From positions 13,638,001-13,702,000 of the forward strand of contig NC_058189.1 of the NCBI RefSeq assembly GCF_907165205.1: a stretch of DNA of 64,000 bases. The letters run 5' to 3'. Within the stretch, counting starts at the first letter, position 1. Every line of letters begins with the position of its first letter. Of this stretch, positions 12,690 through 24,289 are shown piece after piece. The notes below the pieces were generated by a model. That model was not told the DNA's origin. It saw only the letters and a list, made by a program, of their open reading frames with translations, and ran no database searches. The position numbers and the translations under genes were made by a program. Source of the stretch: Coccinella septempunctata (lineage: Eukaryota; Arthropoda; Insecta; Coleoptera; Coccinellidae).

Positions 12690-13378
12690 ACATAACTCCG
12701 GACCAGCTTGTAAACGAAGATCAAGCGATATATTGTCATCTTTTGCTGTTCGTTTGAAAAATCAATTGAAAAGTTCTCCCTGTAGATATTTTTCCTGATT
12801 AAATCAGCACACACTATATAGGTAACCAGCAATGTTGAAACAAGAGACACGCAACAGTCTGACATAAACAGAGGGGATACGAGAGTGTGGGAACCAAGGG
12901 TGGTTTCTGAAATTAATGGGTTCGCTCATAATACTGCCGCAAGGTAAATACTTATCAGATATGTGTAGTCGATTTCAAAGTTATTAAATGCCATTTCTCT
13001 TTCGTTAGTAAACTAAGTACAAGGTCATTCTTTCTCAACCTTACCTAATATTACACGAAGAAATAGTTAGGATATTCCTATGAAATTTATTTCCAGTGGA
13101 TTATCAGGGAGTGCGCTAACAATATTTCCATGTTTTGTCAATTTCGATTCGAAAAAAGTTTCAAAGCAAAGTTGCTACATATTTTTTTCATGAAGAATGA
13201 GAATTTGCACTAAATAATATAACTTTCAATTTTTGAGAAAGTCATATTGCTCTTGAAATAACCTCGAAGTCAAGGTTAAGAAATATGTTTATTTTCTGGC
13301 CCCCTTGACACCTAGCAATTTTCATGCATTGAACTCTTTTAGAGTTCAATGTTTTCATGTAAAACATTTTCTTCATAA
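12690..13378. other. Unassigned sequence between element D and the mariner
   Basis: No gene or repeat recognised. Confidence 0.35.
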
Positions 13379-13380
13379 TA

Positions 13381-14148
13381 TACGAGGATATATTGAAAAA
13401 TTCTTAGCCAACTATAGAACCAAACAAAATTTCAATGTCAAAATATTTTATTACTCAACATATTCTCCTCTTAATCAGATACATTTATCATAGTGAGCCT
13501 GCAACGTCTTTAGACCTTTCAAAAAAAATGTTTCTTCTTGTCTGTAAAACAGAACTCCACAGTTTTTATTACCTCCTCGTTGATAGAAGATTTACGACCT
13601 TTTAAACTTTTTTTCAATTGATGAAAGAGATGATAGTCGGATGAAGCCAAATCTGGTGAATAATGGGGGTGTTCTAGTAACTCTAACCCTAAATCACGAA
13701 TTTTTGCATGGCAACATGAGATTTGTGTGCAGGGGCACACAAAAACATAACACATTTGGATAGCTTTCCGGGTCTTTTCCCGTAGAGTGGTCAGTAATGT
13801 CGAATAGTAATCTCCGGTTAATGTTCTACCCTTATCCAAAAAATCAATCATGATTACTCCATGGCAATCCCAAAAAACTGAAGCAAGAAGAATATCGTCG
13901 TAAATCTACTTACCTCGTAACCCTTTTAAATACAGATACTTGATGGCTCGATACTCCAATTTTTAGAGTTTCACAATTTCGGTGGATATCTTCTTTCTTT
14001 TTATTTATTGCGTACCTCTGGTTTACTTTTTGGACCTCAAACTTCACACTGACACTTCTAATAAGTTATTGTTCGTTGCTATGGTAACGCAATATTTTTT
14101 TATGCATGGAACTGGTCTACGCTAACTAGATATCAATACATCCTCGTA
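13381..14148 (-). mobile_element. Internally deleted mariner element
   Basis: The ends TACGAGGATATATTG and (inverted) TACGAGGATGTATTG are flanked by TA (13379-13380, 14149-14150). At 768 bp it is well short of the ~1.3 kb of a full mariner. Both untranslated ends are kept, but most of the N-terminal DNA-binding part and the first catalytic region are gone. See the nested transposase remnant. A second, shorter relative lies at 52578-52836. Confidence 0.85.
13440..13885 (-). pseudogene. Mariner transposase C-terminal remnant
   Basis: On the minus strand the frame reads ASVFWDCHGVIMIDFLDKG, then LTGDYYSTLL, then LLEHPHYSPDLASSDYHLF, then KSSINEEVIKTVE. These are diagnostic for the catalytic domain of mariner (DD34D) transposases, which cut and paste the element at TA sites. 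The final catalytic Asp is in the SPDLASSD block. The block that should carry the second Asp (HQDNA-type) is corrupted to VCPCTQISCC. A frameshift near 13519 separates the last part, which then reads GLKTLQAHYDKCI, a stop, and LRGEYVE. It is inactive through deletion, frameshift and stop. Confidence 0.85.
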
Positions 14149-14149
14149 T

Positions 14150-15190
14150 ATTCTATAGTGTTTGAGATAATTTACAGTCTCAAGATAAATACAGCACCTT
14201 GTATATTAGATTTGAGAATTTATCGGGCATTCTGAAACTGTGAGAAAAAATTTATTCTGAGTATTGTGAAAGAAAAATGTCACTATGTGTTTTGGTGAAA
14301 ACCATAAACTGAAATGAAAATGGTTCGAAATTGTCTCTTCATACCATTCAGTTTTGTGAACAATTCGAATCTGCAGAATTTTTCTTTCAAAAACGGATTT
14401 TCCAGTATAACTTTCCAGGCCTACGTTCTATATTTTGTTCGATATCATATTTGAATTGCCCCCCGAAAACGAAAATCATTGTGATGGTTCACTTTTCAAT
14501 TCTGTTAACGGAATAAGTAACAAAATCCAGTGACCTGCTCAAACTCTATGATGGATGATGCTAAAATTAGAGACAATTAAAATCTAATTGTGCACTTTAA
14601 ATAAGGTACACTCAGAGCCTGTCAGAGCTTCTTCTAGAGCAATCAACACCGGTCCTGCTTTCTTCGTAAAATTCGACCATTGTCGAAATGAGTGCTACGG
14701 AGAAGTACGCAGCCACTCCAAATGTCCAAATACGACTTTTATCTCCTTATCGTGAAAAAATCTTGATGTCCTTTGTTCTTCCATTGTCAGCACAGAAAGA
14801 AGTCTACCCTAAATGGGTAAAGACATAAATTTCAATTATGAGTCAAGTTCTAGGTAGAGACGGATCTGAACTGGTGGTCGTAACGGAAAGATGTGGGTAT
14901 CACATCTGAGTGCGTCTCAAGACAATTTGTGGAATGGACTTTTTGATTGAAATCTCGATTATTCAATTAAACTCCAGATTTATGATTACGTAGAAGGTTT
15001 TTAGTACGAATCAATGGAATATTGAAGATAATACTTCGGAAGATTACACAACAAGGAAAAATCATGAGTGGTGTTGGAACATCAAATAGTTCTAAACTAT
15101 TGTTTTCATACGAAAAAACACAACTTTATGTTATAGATCAGCAAATAAACCTATTGGAAAAAATCATAGTACTCACTGGATTGCTATAAA
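14150..15190. other. Unassigned A+T-rich sequence
   Basis: No coding frame with support and no inverted ends were seen. Confidence 0.4.
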
Positions 15191-15317
15191 AAATGTGTCT
15201 CCATAATGTTTTTGTTTCAACATCCTAGCATAAACAGAAACGGAGATAATGACCAAAGTTGAAATCGCCCAAATTTCAATGCATTAAGTTCATGTATCAC
15301 CAATTTTTCCCACCCTG
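15190..15317 (-). mobile_element. Family E element fragment, CAGGGTG end
   Basis: Ends CCCACCCTG then TA. Read on the minus strand, the end CAGGGTGGG and an inner TTTCAACTTTGGTCATTA match the element that starts at 39448. Only this side can be delimited; the left limit is approximate. Confidence 0.55.
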
Positions 15318-16338
15318 TACATTGAATTTCAAGACCTCAACATTTATTACCTGACATCGATTGTCGCTTCAAAAGCATACCTAGAATGATGAAACAGTGT
15401 ATAAGGTAAGTGCAGGTAAGGGAAACCCAAAATACTATAAATTTTTCTTGAAAAGAAGTGACAGTCGGGTACTGTACCTACAGTCTGTATACACAAAATC
15501 ATTAAAAAATATTCAATCATTCCGGGGTGTTCATATTTCAATATCATTTAGTAGGTGTATGACTCATGCACTTTTTGGACACTCCTTTCTAAAGCTTCGT
15601 GTCTGTAATATTGTTGAAATAAGATCAATCCCAGCTTAACCACATGCTATACGCCAATGATTACGACAATTAACCTTTACTGCTTTTTACGGTATTCGGG
15701 GAAGACTACTAAAATTTTGTACTGGATTACAAGCATATGTATATTTAGTTAATTGGATACTCATGGTGTCATTTGCAACGTTTCGGAGTTTTATGTTAGT
15801 TGTTATGTTTTTTATGAACAGTGATTCAATACATCTCAAATTATAGGAAGAAAATTCTTCCTATGAGTCTATCTATTATCAGAAGGTCCCAGACGTTGAA
15901 CTATATTGTGAACTGAAAAATGCAGCATTCACTAAATTGAGATTCATACTCACCTACGAGAAATACAGCAAATTGTCTCAAAAAATCGCGCTGCTGTAAT
16001 TATTATGTTGTTTTTTCATCCAAGATAAGGCCAACCTGGGGAGATTACTGGAATATTCGATTATTCACATTTTGTATCATTATTTCAAATGCATGCTTCT
16101 TTAGGTTTCTACCCTTATAAACAGTACTTTTTGCTTTTTTCATAGATGGTGTTGTGGATGTAGTTAGTTCAAGGTTCAAAAGCAGAAATTTTTCATTATT
16201 ATCCATTATTATTATTATCAGCTCTTGTCTGCATGCCGTTAAAAACTTGCATTATATTTTTCATTATTATTTATAATCTCGTTGAATATCAACATTTTAC
16301 TTGAGTGATTACTTCAAAATTTTTCAATACCCTTTATA
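15318..16338. other. Unassigned A+T-rich sequence
   Basis: Includes an ATT-rich microsatellite-like stretch near 16195-16215. No gene recognised. Confidence 0.4.
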
Positions 16339-16620
16339 CAGGATGAATCTTTGACTCATAAAATTATTTCAACAGTAGATTCTTGGGGACAAAAGAAACT
16401 CCTTCCTTCCTATTTGGCCCTGCTAAAAAGATATAGCCATTTTAATTTTTCATAATGAGCTAGGCCACCCTTGGAAAAACAAAATTACCTTCAGCTAAAT
16501 CTGTGATACTACAGATCTGTGGATCTGTTGTATTCAGCCAAAGTACCCAGTTTCTTATATTTCACAGATACTTTTTAATTTTTGAACATAAAATTACTCG
16601 AAAACGCATATTATAAACTC
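16339..16620 (+). mobile_element. Family B palindromic element, copy B1 (right part missing)
   Basis: TATA then CAGGATGAATCTTTGACTC, followed by the family B landmarks in order: AACAGTAGATTCTTG, CATAATGAGCTAGGCCACC, ACAGATCTGTGGATCT, ATTCAGCCAAAGTACCCA and ATTACTCGAAAACG. Homology stops near 16620, before the centre, so the inverted right arm is lost. Confidence 0.8.
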
Positions 16621-16788
16621 CTGATTTAGATCAATACTAATATACCAATGAAATTCTTCATCAGTGGAACTCGATAATTCATTGAAGTTATGAATTTTTT
16701 TGTTTGCATTCATTTTCATAAGAGAGACAAGTAGACTTAGGTACATTTTTGAAAATGATACAAAACACCTTACCTCCGAATAGATCGT

Positions 16789-16842
16789 GCAACAGTGTGG
16801 TCATTTGAAAAATCAAATGACGGAAATAATACACGCTGTTGC
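16789..16842. repeat. 54-nt hairpin
   Basis: GCAACAGTGTG/CACGCTGTTGC (outer arms, one mismatch) enclose GTCATTTGA/TCAAATGAC (perfect inner arms) with a short A-rich loop and an unpaired 10-nt bulge on one side. Could be a tiny MITE core or a transcribed hairpin; nothing decides. Confidence 0.5.
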
Positions 16843-16999
16843 CCGACATATACATATCTTTGGCCTACTTCTAGGGGTTGTAGCTCAGCCATCTTAGATA
16901 TTTCATTTAGAGAGTTTTTGGTGAAATGACCTATTCAAATGACTTCTACCTTATGCCAAAAAACCTCACCTTTGAAAACACCCTGTTTACAGTATAAAT

Positions 17000-18180
17000 G
17001 AGAATAGGTCCCACCTGGCGAGACTCATTCATTCATTGCTGTATCCCGTTGCCGGAAATGAATCTACAAAAAGACTAAAAAAAGAAAAAAAAAAGGAAAG
17101 AAAAAGAAAAAAAAAAAAAGAAAAAAAAATGCGAGCAGACTTATAGTTTTTCAGGGCTAATTGCGACTATGTGCTCTTCTGTAACTGTAGAGACCCAACT
17201 GACCTACAGATCCTACCACATTCCGGGCATGGATAGTCACCAACCAGATCTGGCCGCCGCTGTATCCTTCTCGAGTCTCCATTATAACTGGTACTGTACC
17301 AAACCAAACACCTCCACTGCGACCTGTCTAACGCTAGTTGTTCCCAGTTATGATTGGCATTAACTGATTTTAGGGATTGATGTAGTGTATACTTAAACCG
17401 CTTATACTGGCCTCCTGGTTTCCAGGCTCCCTCAGTGAATTAGCCATATAGAGCTATTTTGGGGAGTCTTGTGTCTTGCATCCTCAGAATGTGGCCGCTC
17501 CATCTGAGTCGGGCCCTCGTTACTTGAGTCTCGATTGTTGTACAACTCGCGCGTTACAAGACTTCTGCATTCGAAACTTTGTGGAACCATCTGATGTGCA
17601 TTATTATCCGTCTTAGATGACGTTGTTGCGTTTGTTCAAGCTGTTTAATATGTCGCCTATAGGGCGTCCAGCTTTCGCTTCAGTAAAAAAGCGTTGGGAG
17701 GACGACTGCTTTGTAAACAGCTGTCTTGGTCTTCAGATTGAGGTCGTGATTTTGAAACACTCTGTCCTTTAGCTTCCAGAATGCCCGTGATGCCGAATTG
17801 ATACGCTTGTGTATTTCCGTGTCTAGGTGCCCTAGTATTTATGGAGCTTCCCAAGTATTTGAACTGCTCGAACTGAGTTTCATTTTCCAGGCTGATATTT
17901 ATTTGAAGGCTCTCTGGCGGACTTACCAGGATTTTGGTGAGAGAGACTACTATCTACAGGACGAGCTTAAGACATTCTAGACGAGACTAGGGTCTACGAG
18001 AGGAGGTTAGGTTTTACTATAAGAGACTATGTCCCACCTGGAGAGAATAGGACCTACGATATAAGTCTATTACCTTCTTGACAAGGCTAAGGGTTTACAA
18101 AATGAGCCTAAGCCTACGAGATATATATGACTAGATACTACTAGGCGAGACTAGGGTTTGCGAGACGAGATTCCATAAAA
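17000..18180 (+). repeat. Degenerate 20-bp minisatellite, split by a LINE
   Basis: One unit (17000-17019) is followed by GAGACT; after the LINE the array resumes at 17943 with about eleven further units. The consensus is near GAGACTAGGGTCTACGAGAC. Most units are exactly 20 bp, one or two are 21 or irregular, and divergence between units is high. Confidence 0.8.
17026..17942 (-). mobile_element. 5'-truncated LINE fragment (RT C-terminus and 3' UTR)
   Basis: The minus strand carries the end of a non-LTR retrotransposon polyprotein, which copies its own RNA into DNA at the target. From about 17880 downward one reads QFKYLGSSI, then INSASRAFWKLKDRV, TKTAVYKAVVLPT, HIKQLEQTQQRHLRRIM and RARLRWSGHILRMQDTRLP, with stops and frameshifts. 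Near 17215 a CPECGRICRS motif looks like a zinc-finger tail. The 3' UTR has a long T/C-rich tract, then GTAGATTCATTTCCGGCAACG and an AATG-repeat tail ending at 17026. GAGACT repeats on both sides. The clade is not assigned with confidence. Dead copy. Confidence 0.85.
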
Positions 18181-18223
18181 TGTTGTTAAGATTTTATGTA
18201 AGTCTCGTTGTTTTTCAAGCGTA

Positions 18224-18248
18224 CCAGGAATACGCATACGCATACGCT
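18224..18248 (+). repeat. Short CATACG microsatellite
   Basis: ATACGCATACGCATACGC, three units, beside an otherwise unremarkable stretch. Confidence 0.6.
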
Positions 18249-18601
18249 TACTGGGTGTTGTATCACAGCCTTCTAAAGGAAGACGGCCGTGGTTGTATCA
18301 ACTACATTTTATAGCATTGAAAGGAGTTCGTTATTATGATGTAAACCAACAATACCTTTGATTCGAATGATTATTCTAGACCACAGTGTGTAGTGATCTT
18401 TAGAAAGGCATAACGTAGGTGGTTCCCGTTTTTTCACCTCGGCAGAACGACTTCATCTGAAAATAATCGATTAGCTGTATAACCAAGGCAAACCCAATAC
18501 CCTATTGTATAGAAATTATACCCCAAAGTCAAAAGACCCTTCAGGCCCTTCGGACCCGCTCTACGACATGGTATCGTAATTATAGGTGGGGAACCCTGAT
18601 C

Positions 18602-18720
18602 GTGCAATCTCGACGGCGTTCGGTCGTTCTCGACGGATTTAAACACTTGTTGCTCAAGGCGGCAAACTCGAATAGAAACTCAGTATGTTTTCAACTGTTT
18701 TGGCGATCGGAGCGTGAAGT
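18602..18720 (+). promoter_or_regulatory. Candidate initiator/DPE core promoter
   Basis: A CpG-rich patch carries TCAGT (arthropod initiator, A at 18682). GGAGC starts exactly at +28 (18709-18713), one mismatch from the DPE consensus. No TATA box is seen at -30. It lies about 270 bp upstream of the ATG at 18953, same strand. The patch also holds TTGCTCAAGGCGGC (18650-18663), a 14-mer repeated at 31638. Confidence 0.45.
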
Positions 18721-18952
18721 GTGCCTTTACTCAACTTCTCCCACTTGTTGTTTACGTTACTATACCAATGACATTCGCAATCAAGTCAATTAGAACAATT
18801 GTTACTAATTAATCTTAAGTGTATTGCTCCGGGAACAACCAGTTACTCGAAAACAAGGTCGGGCAAATTGACATTATGCCTGTTGGTTTTAAGGAACATG
18901 TAATTTGAATTATTATGTTGCGGTCTTGTTTGTGTTGCCCTGTCTCTCCACC

Positions 18953-19083
18953 ATGAGATTAGTGTTTTTGAAGATGTGCAATTTTTGGAGGAACTCCGTG
19001 CTCAATCATCTTTTGCTTTTGGGATGTATTGTCGTTTTATCTTCAGCGTCGATACTTGGTGACGAATGCGATTGGACTGGAAG
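18953..19083 (+). CDS. Candidate first coding exon of a secreted protein
   Basis: The ATG has a strong context (CCACCATGA). Forty-three codons follow, then a consensus donor, GGAAG|GTAAGAG, splitting the next codon after its second base. The peptide opens with MRLVFLKMCNFW, then a hydrophobic core LLLLGCIVVLSSAS. That is a signal-peptide pattern with likely cleavage after SAS or close by, and the mature start contains GDECDWTG. The product is therefore predicted to enter the secretory pathway. An in-frame upstream ATG at 18905 lacks good context, and a later one at 18974 is possible. The family is not recognised, since too little of the mature protein is visible. The acceptor exon was not found in this window, implying a long intron. 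A chance frame cannot be excluded, but context, signal peptide and donor agree. Confidence 0.5.
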
Positions 19084-20900
19084 GTAAGAGCAAGACGTAA
19101 ATTAATACTAACCACCAAAAAAAATATATAGGTACATAGGGGCATATATATATTTTATAGATATACATATATGTACTTATAATCAGGTCATAATTTTTTT
19201 CCTTTTTTTCTCTTCAGATTTTATGTATATTTTAGGCAATATTCCTTCTACTCCCTGTTATTCAACAAGACATAAAGATTTGCTTTATACTTCAAAAAGT
19301 ACTTACGAACTATAAAAAAATAATGATTTATGAGATATAGTTTAAGTTTGTCCGCAAGAACAAACTTGACGTTGGCACATCTATTTCAATGTTTTATTAA
19401 AAATTCTATTTTATTTAATTTTATTCCCGGTTTCATAAGAACAAAACACGCCTTTTCATTTTGGTTTTTAACGAATTACGAGCCTTCATATTTGACAATT
19501 TTTGTAAATGAGAAATGGCGAAATTTCCATATTTAATGGCACCTTAGATGGTTTAAGTTAGCAATTCAATCTTTGTAATGAAACGGTGCATTTGCCATTG
19601 AAGAATTAATCAAGAAAACCGCACATGGTGAAACCATTCTTTTACGAATTCATTGTATCCCAGGCAAATATCATACATTGTACTTCTAAACCTGCAACCC
19701 TTTCATCGAACAAGCACGGGTTATGTATATAACCCTGTAACTGTAGAGAAACTGGGCTGAATCATGCTCATACTTCATTGCAATGTTAAAAGGAGGCATT
19801 GAAGCTAATTTTTCAGATTATGAATTCCAATCTCTCTTTTCAATTCAATGAAATCAGAAATTTTTGCACTCTTCTTCATATTGAATATCATTGTTGAACT
19901 ATTTCTTCCGAGATTTCAGCCCTTGCATCTCAAATAAAAAAAAGTTCTGCTAGAATGTTCGTCTCGATGTTCATACTGAGATTATTTCTGGTCACGATCA
20001 GGTGTACAACGAGTGCAGTTGCCCTTTAATAACACTTCTATCTCTTCAACATCATCGAGGTGTTTTAATTGGTTTTAAGTTGAAACATCCTCGGAAATCG
20101 CTGTATACATGTAACAAACAGATGACATTTTTCGATTTATGCCAAGTATTCATGAACTAAGACCCCTAGAACCCAAAAGCTGATGCATTTTATCGACGAA
20201 CACAGTGACAGAATGCATGTGAATAATTTTCAAACATACAATACCAAATGATAAGGTTTTCGATATAACTTATTGCTACCCTATTTCGGTATCAAGTTCT
20301 TGTCAAGAATAGATAACACATGTTCCTCTTACTAAACCGAGCTCTAAATAGTAAATTCCAATCGAAGGACAGTTTGACGTAGGATTAACTTAATTAGTAT
20401 CTCAAAGAGCTCAGACGATCAAGAGATGGATTGATTTTGACAGTTACCTTCTTATCATGCAACTTATCTCCCCTTGAATCGCTGAACTGTGATTAAATTT
20501 TGATCTTTTTTATCGATTCATCAGCTGGATCTCGGAAAAGTGTCCATCGTTTTTAGGACATATATTTATAGCTTTCTTTCAATCTTGTCCATTTTAATCT
20601 TGACTTAAGGAAATTTCCATACAATCAACACATTTATAAACGTCTGGGGGCTAAAAATTCACTGCAAGAAATAAAAATTGTACATGTAATTAAATTTCCA
20701 CAAAATCGTAGGGATTTTTCCTTCAATTGTCTCAACCTATAGGTTTTTTTTTTCAAGAAATTAAGAGTTATATCCTCAAACAGATGTTATCAATCAAGAG
20801 GCGTGTCATTCAAGTTATCGTGGTAGGCATGAAAAAAGTCCAACTAAAGGCTCTAATAAAATGACATAAATCACGAAAAGCACGAAAAGTAACAGATATA
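19084..20900. other. Unassigned; intron if the exon at 18953 is real
   Basis: A TA-dinucleotide stretch lies at about 19128-19175. No repeat family shared with the rest of the window was seen, and no splice-acceptor/coding combination could be supported. Confidence 0.4.
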
Positions 20901-21090
20901 GTTGGGGAGCCGACGATGCTATATCGGGATTTACTCGAGCGTCGTGGAGACCTAGTGGATTTTGAAGATTAGATGGTAGAAAGAAAAAGAGGTTCTATGA
21001 TATATGCACTTTCAGCGGTGGGGAAAGCGTCTGCAGGGTCTCAAAGATGTAAAAAAAAAATTTTTCCAGCGTGTCAGATTTTTGGAGGAT
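20901..21090 (+). repeat. Interspersed repeat H, copy 1
   Basis: GTTGGGGAGCCGACGATGCT onward matches 44746 onward for roughly 180 bp, including CCTAGTGGATTTTGAAGATT and GGGGAAAGCGTCT. Both copies end in GCGTGTCAGATT. No function can be assigned. Confidence 0.75.
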
Positions 21091-21780
21091 ATGTTAATTG
21101 AACCCAAAGGAAGCTACTTTTCAAGGGACTGACAATTTGGACGTGACGCAAGGTCACAGCGGTCCTTTGAAAATGTAACTTTGACGATGATAAAAATCCA
21201 TTTTTTTTCGAATATTTTCCTCCCTGTACCTCTAATCTTTTTTGTATTCATTATGAAAGTTGTTGATAATAACCTTCTAAACAACTTTTGTCTGAAGCAA
21301 TTTTGCATACCATTCTCGAGTTAGAGGGCGATAAGGGCGAGAGCTTAACCACACATGCGAAAGGGCAAGGTCAATGTAGAATCCCAGTCTAATCTACAAT
21401 TGTCAAAATGACAAGGTACATATTTCTATGATGACAATTTCGAAATTAGTCACGAAAATTTTAGTATTGTCTGTGACTGAACCTTAGAATGTACTATTTT
21501 CTAACCAGTGAATTTTCGCTTCAACAAGTATCGTTAAACACCTCGCATTAATCGCCATATATCTCAAAAATGTTTGAACGTAGAAAAAATTGCTTGGGAC
21601 AAAATTTGTAGAAAATGTTAAGCTCTACAACTTTTATAATGAATGCGAAAAAGATTTGAAGCCCAGGGAAGGAGATAATTCAAAAAAACTGAATTTTTAT
21701 TGTTTCGGCTTGCTTAAACTGTCAGATTATATTTTTTTTGTTATTCTTGAATCATTAGCTTCAAAATAAGAGAAAATGCC
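21091..21780. other. Unassigned sequence
   Basis: No supported gene. It separates repeat H from the GTGTCAGATT array and may belong to the same old element. Confidence 0.3.
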
Positions 21781-22095
21781 ACCGCGCTCGAGAATGTACA
21801 CGTGACTTTTTTTTTGCAACTTTGGCGCCCTCCCACACATTTTCGACACACTTAAATTGTCAGATTAAGAGAATATATACTTTTCAACATGTAATTAACC
21901 ACCTATATCTTAATCTGACACGCTCGACTATGTACAATGATCGTTTTTTTTTTTTTATATTCTGACAGGCTGTCCTAGACAATTCCCCTATATACAGGTC
22001 TAATTTTTGGTAGATGTACTCTACAGTGTCCAAGGTATGTCCCCTTATATTAATCTGACACGCTCAACTAATATACTTGTCTCGGTCACCTCCGT
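21781..22095. repeat. Cluster of GTGTCAGATTAAGATATA motifs
   Basis: Copies, complete or partial and in both orientations, lie near 21857 (TTGTCAGATTAAGA), 21907 (TATCTTAATCTGACACGCTC), 21958 (ATTCTGACAGG) and 22049 (TATTAATCTGACACGCTC). The motif also ends repeat H at 21070 and 44909. Probably the terminus of a mobile family inserted repeatedly into itself. Confidence 0.6.
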
Positions 22096-24285
22096 AGAGC
22101 TAGTTGTCAGAAACGCTCATATTTGTGGTTCGCCATACTGTAAGCCAGTCTTTTTTTGCTCTTGGTATCTACCTTAATATTTCTCGGTCCACATACTACA
22201 AACAAGTATTATCGTCATTGCAAATGCCAACCAAATTCGTGATAGGACAAATCATCATCGGAACAGACAACTAACATATCACTATCACAATTGCTGAAAT
22301 TATGATAGATTTGATATCTCTTACAAGAATCAATTTTATACCTCACTAGTAGACTAAAGATCTACACTAGTCAGTTCTCTCAGTATTTTTATGAAAACAC
22401 AACAGAAATAAAGGGTTATCAGTGCAATTATTCGAAGCATACCATGCTTCGAATGTCATTTTATTGAGAAAAAAACAACTTTATTCTTTAGTCTGGATGT
22501 TGCAGTTCTGACTCAACTTCTGAGTTCAGACGACCATAAGTATATTATCCTTTAAAACGAAGCAGACTGTCGTTCCTGAAAATCCATAGGCATTCCTGTA
22601 AAAAGTATTCAAATGATCAATAGCCTGAAACCTCGACATTTGGCACTGCGTATCATCATCGTGAGAACTGGCGCTTCCAGTCATCTCTCACGAATCAAAA
22701 AATTCCGTTTCAACACATGTGTGCAAAATTCTCGCGAATTATGTTGTGTTATTTTTTTTCATCACTGGATCCGTCCGTTCAGATGACGCCAATGAGCAGC
22801 TTATGGTTAATGTCAAGAGGTATTTGGTGTGGTTAATGAGTTGTTTGGTATGGCATCTGCTAAGAAAGCATTAAAAAATTGAAGATACTAAACAGTTTAT
22901 TAATGTTATTATTTCGATTTTCTTCAATAACAGATAGTTATTGCGATCTCGAGATAGTTCTTGTATTATTAAAAATCGATGATACAAAAATCACGCAAGG
23001 CAAAAAAACATAAATTACAGACTGAGACAGCATTCTGTCCAAACTTCGGTCTTCATCACAAAATCGTTTTTTTTTTTACTTAAAACCATTCATCACCCTG
23101 ATGCAACTAAAATGTTCGTTCGACGGATTATTAATACAGGGGTAATCTGTCACTTATCGTAAAACATAATATGGTGTTATATTTTCTTTATATTCTGACA
23201 CAAAAGTGTCAGGTTTCATTGTTTCCAATAACGAACAGTCTGAAATCGACTTCGAGAAATAAAAATTATTATCCTGTTTGGGTTACGTAAAGAATTCCAC
23301 AGAAACTATCATGAAATGTTTACCTTATGGACACACTCGTAGGTTGTGTAGAAACTTTATTGACTTCGGAATAAGTCCGTGGACACGTCGAATAACAAAG
23401 AGGTGTTTATATATTCCGGTAAAAAAAGTTTTATAAACAGGAGGTTGCTTTGATGAATTCTAAGATTTAGTACACTATGCTAACCGACCCCTTTCCTCTT
23501 TGCAGTCACAACTAGACGCTGAATGAGTTGCTAAAGACATACATTTTTAAAACTTCGTATGACAGATGAATAAAATAAAAATCAATTATAATTCTTAGTT
23601 TTCCACTGCACGTCATTTTATGAGAGAAATTAAATTTTTCGAACCATCTGTTCAACTGTTAACCACCGGTCCTGAAATATTGACAGAAAAGGAATCTACT
23701 TGTCGTATCATGGCGAGACACAACGGGATACTTTCAAGGTATTCAAAACAACCTGACTTTGCGGTCCCTTTTATTATAATCATTTGGTAACTTTATGTCG
23801 TTTATGTCTGAAAAACTGGTCGCTAAGCAGTCATAACATTCGGAAAGCAGGCCTAATGAAGAGGTCTAGAAATAGGCTCTATTTTGACATTCTGAATTTT
23901 TCAATAACATCGAATGGGGTCCCATTATCCCACCATAATGATTCAACTCGATTAAATAAAACTCATAGGTAGATAATATGAAATGCAAAATAGCTCAGGA
24001 ATTATCGACGAGAATTAAGATTAACCGAGTTTTATTTGAATCTTGTACTATCTTTGAATCATTTTTTTAAATTTTATGTGTTCCAAATCACAGTTTTGGG
24101 GATACCATTTTTTCAGAATATATCTGAAAATAACTTCAGTTTATAATTATAGTCATTAAGTTTTCAGCAATAAAAATAACAGGACACTGGTTTTTGTGAT
24201 TTACTCATTGAAAAAAATTCAAAAATTAACCATACATATAATATTATTTTCAAAGGCTACTCAAAGTTGCTATTAAAATTAAAAA
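22096..24285. other. Mostly unique sequence with two perfect small palindromes
   Basis: Apart from the palindrome at 22430-22454 and CTGACACAAAAGTGTCAG near 23194, nothing is recognised. No coding region is supported. Confidence 0.4.
22430..22454. repeat. Perfect 11-bp inverted repeat
   Basis: ATTCGAAGCAT and ATGCTTCGAAT separated by ACC. Confidence 0.8.
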
Positions 24286-24289
24286 GTGA

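Noticed and set aside
12584..12865. 93-codon minus-strand frame
   Set aside because: It straddles the right end of palindromic element D and unique DNA; chance.
17657..17854. Small host protein on the minus strand
   Set aside because: Part of the decayed LINE; its true frame shifts within this interval.
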